A DNA stretch of 64,000 nt. Source: Lysinibacillus sphaericus (GTDB lineage Bacteria; Bacillota; Bacilli; Bacillales_A; Planococcaceae). The notes under the pieces were generated by a model, which worked only from the letters and a program-made list of their open reading frames with translations, did no database searches and was not told the origin of the DNA. Position 1 is the stretch's first letter. Each line of letters starts with the position of its first letter. Positions 62,648 to 64,000 of the stretch are shown piece by piece. The position numbers and the translations under genes are program-made. The stretch spans positions 558,001-622,000 of the forward strand of contig NZ_CP015224.1 of assembly GCF_001629735.1 (NCBI RefSeq), in the 5' to 3' direction.

Positions 62648-63523
62648 TTATTTATATTTTCTTTTAAACAAAAGGAGGGAGGCAATTGCTAGGATGAGTA
62701 TTGTACCAACGATAATGAGGATGCTCGTTGAGGCATGAAGGGTATTACCATGAAGCTCATAGACAATACCATAATTAATTTTATAGTCATTCACATAGGA
62801 GACCGGTGTACCTTCAAAGATATTGGTAATGGAGCTTTCCATAAATGTGTTTCGTAAGAGTAATGTAGTATGACTAACCGGAAAATACATAATTAAATTT
62901 TGTGCAAAGCTTGGTAGAGCACCAAGTGGGACATAAACACCGCATAAAAATCCGAGTAGTGTACCGACAATAGTTCCTAATGTTGAGAAGGCATTTTGTG
63001 TCGACACAAACAAGGAAAGAAATAGATTCAAGACACTTGCGAGCAAGACAGATAATAAGATAATGCCAAGTACTTGAACAAAATGTGTAGGGCTTAAAAG
63101 CTTACCGCCTGTTGCTACTATAAAAATTTCACAGCCAATTAATGCGATAAAGGAAAAAATACTGCCAATTATTAATGCATTGAGTACATAGCTCATTTGT
63201 ATGGTGGCGCGGGAAAGAGGGGCAGTTAAAAAATCGGCCATTGCCTTTGATTCCTGATCCTTTATGGCAATACTATATGCACCAAGTGTTGTTGAAACGG
63301 CAATCATCGATAGTAACCCTGCTACAACCCATTCGTTCACCATGGTAATCACTTCAGGTGTGGCTTCCGTGATTCGTTCAATGGCATCTACTTGCATTTT
63401 TTGGAGGAATACGGCGTAAAGCACAATGACGATAATCACCGATAGTAGAGAGAAGAACACTTGTGTTTTATCTCGCCTAAATACTTTGTTATTTCGTTGT
63501 ACTAAGCTCATTAAGGCTTCCAT
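62648..63523 (-). CDS. ABC-2 type transporter permease
   Basis: A 291-residue membrane permease with six helices and a large outer loop after helix 1 (about 45-65). The ABC-2 signature lies in the second half (STLGTIVGTLLGFLCGVYVPLGALPSFAQNLIMYFPVSH). It overlaps the ATPase gene by one base and is clearly its partner. Substrate unknown; such pairs often export lipids, peptides or drugs. Confidence 0.9.
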   Translation of the reverse strand: MEALMSLVQRNNKVFRRDKTQVFFSLLSVIIVIVLYAVFLQKMQVDAIERITEATPEVITMVNEWVVAGLLSMIAVSTTLGAYSIAIKDQESKAMADFLTAPLSRATIQMSYVLNALIIGSIFSFIALIGCEIFIVATGGKLLSPTHFVQVLGIILLSVLLASVLNLFLSLFVSTQNAFSTLGTIVGTLLGFLCGVYVPLGALPSFAQNLIMYFPVSHTTLLLRNTFMESSITNIFEGTPVSYVNDYKINYGIVYELHGNTLHASTSILIIVGTILILAIASLLLFKRKYK

Positions 63524-64000
63524 TATGCAACATCCCCCTCTGCCATAATATGAAGAAAGACATCGTCCATCGTTCCTTTAATCACTTCAAAGGAGGCGAT
63601 GAGTGGCTCCGCTTTCTTTAAAAGGGAGAGAGCTTGTAGGGTGGACTCCAAACGGATTGTATAGATCTCCTGTTTCTCGGTATAGGAAATGGCGTGTTCT
63701 TCCAGCCATTTAACACCGTCTATTGGATTATTGAAAACAACGGCCATAGAGTCATAGGCATACTTTGTTTTCAACGCATCAGGCGTACCCTGTGCGACAA
63801 TTTTTCCTGCCTTTAATACAAGGACCTGATGGGCGACTGCCGCTTCCTCCATATAATGGGTTGTTAAAAACACAGTCATATTCGTTTCGAGTTGGAGCTG
63901 CTTGATGGCCTGCCAAACTAATTGTCGTGTTTGTGGATCTAAGCCGGTTGTAGGTTCATCTAGAAATAATATAGTTGGACGATGAATAAGTGCACGTGCA
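63523..64000 (-). CDS. ABC transporter ATP-binding protein, partial (N-terminus outside window)
   Basis: The C-terminal part of an ABC ATPase whose frame is open to the window edge. Seen: Walker B and D-loop ILFLDEPTTGLDPQTRQLV, H-loop LTTHYMEEAA, then a C-terminal extension of about 70 residues typical of DrrA-type ATPases. The Walker A motif and signature loop lie beyond the edge. It pairs with the ABC-2 permease downstream. Confidence 0.92.
   Translation of the reverse strand, partial: ARALIHRPTILFLDEPTTGLDPQTRQLVWQAIKQLQLETNMTVFLTTHYMEEAAVAHQVLVLKAGKIVAQGTPDALKTKYAYDSMAVVFNNPIDGVKWLEEHAISYTEKQEIYTIRLESTLQALSLLKKAEPLIASFEVIKGTMDDVFLHIMAEGDVA

Overview
The window looks like a chromosomal segment of a low-GC, spore-forming Gram-positive, most likely Lysinibacillus or a close relative in the Bacillaceae/Planococcaceae. 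Supporting signs are a GerA-type germinant receptor operon, an S-layer protein whose signal peptide resembles that of Lysinibacillus sphaericus S-layer proteins, YwhD, CamS, YoaT and YitT family proteins, a T-box leader, and many TTG starts behind strong AGGAGG-type ribosome binding sites. No rRNA, tRNA or CRISPR array was seen. All assignments come from reading motifs; no database search was possible.

Layout. 1-3081 (minus): a germination receptor operon in B-A-C order. 3478-8156: an orphan LuxR-type regulator with a degenerate receiver, an Mga/AtxA-like regulator and a chemoreceptor. 8633-13457: an opine metallophore pair like staphylopine CntL/CntM, then a Fur box with a hairpin, an AraC regulator, a siderophore-type binding lipoprotein and a cupin. 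13704-15289: small membrane and zinc-ribbon proteins. 15967-22051: an SLH surface protein and a 1379-residue secreted nuclease. 22517-28319: a thioredoxin-reductase-like flavoprotein, then class Ib ribonucleotide reductase (nrdHIEF) with dut, preceded by an NrdR-like box and a cobalamin riboswitch. 28479-33180: a GH5 fragment, ferredoxin, YwhD and an S-layer protein. 33273-36400: an acyltransferase, a YhdH-type oxidoreductase and a divergent TetR regulator. 36409-37104: an IS1182-type relic between two copies of a terminator hairpin. 37496-40105: arginase and a RocE-type permease. 40348-46834: a YoaT-like protein, a PNPOx-fold protein, a VanRS-like two-component system with a D,D-carboxypeptidase, a VOC protein and a CamS lipoprotein. 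47061-53363: a Fur-box monooxygenase, a divergent AraC/SDR pair, and a BMP-lipoprotein/chemoreceptor operon with a sigma-D-type promoter. 53755-58402: a decayed integrase, a T-box-controlled ATP-grasp gene, a PTS operon of the ascorbate family and a decayed LysR gene. 58659-64000: an M48 protease, a YitT protein, small proteins and an ABC-2 exporter that runs off the window.

How the parts work together. Metal supply is a recurring theme: the opine pair could make a metal chelator, the binding lipoprotein could capture a ferric complex, and two near-consensus Fur boxes mark an iron response. The ribonucleotide reductase operon seems to be read by deoxynucleotide status (NrdR) and by B12 level (riboswitch), which would fit a second, B12-dependent reductase elsewhere. 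The most unusual signals are the cntLM-like pair, the riboswitch-controlled nrd operon, the T-box in front of an ATP-grasp gene, and the lipoprotein/chemoreceptor operon. Several genes are decayed (IS1182, integrase, LysR, YcgQ tail, GH5 tail), so parts of the window have been reshaped by insertion and deletion.
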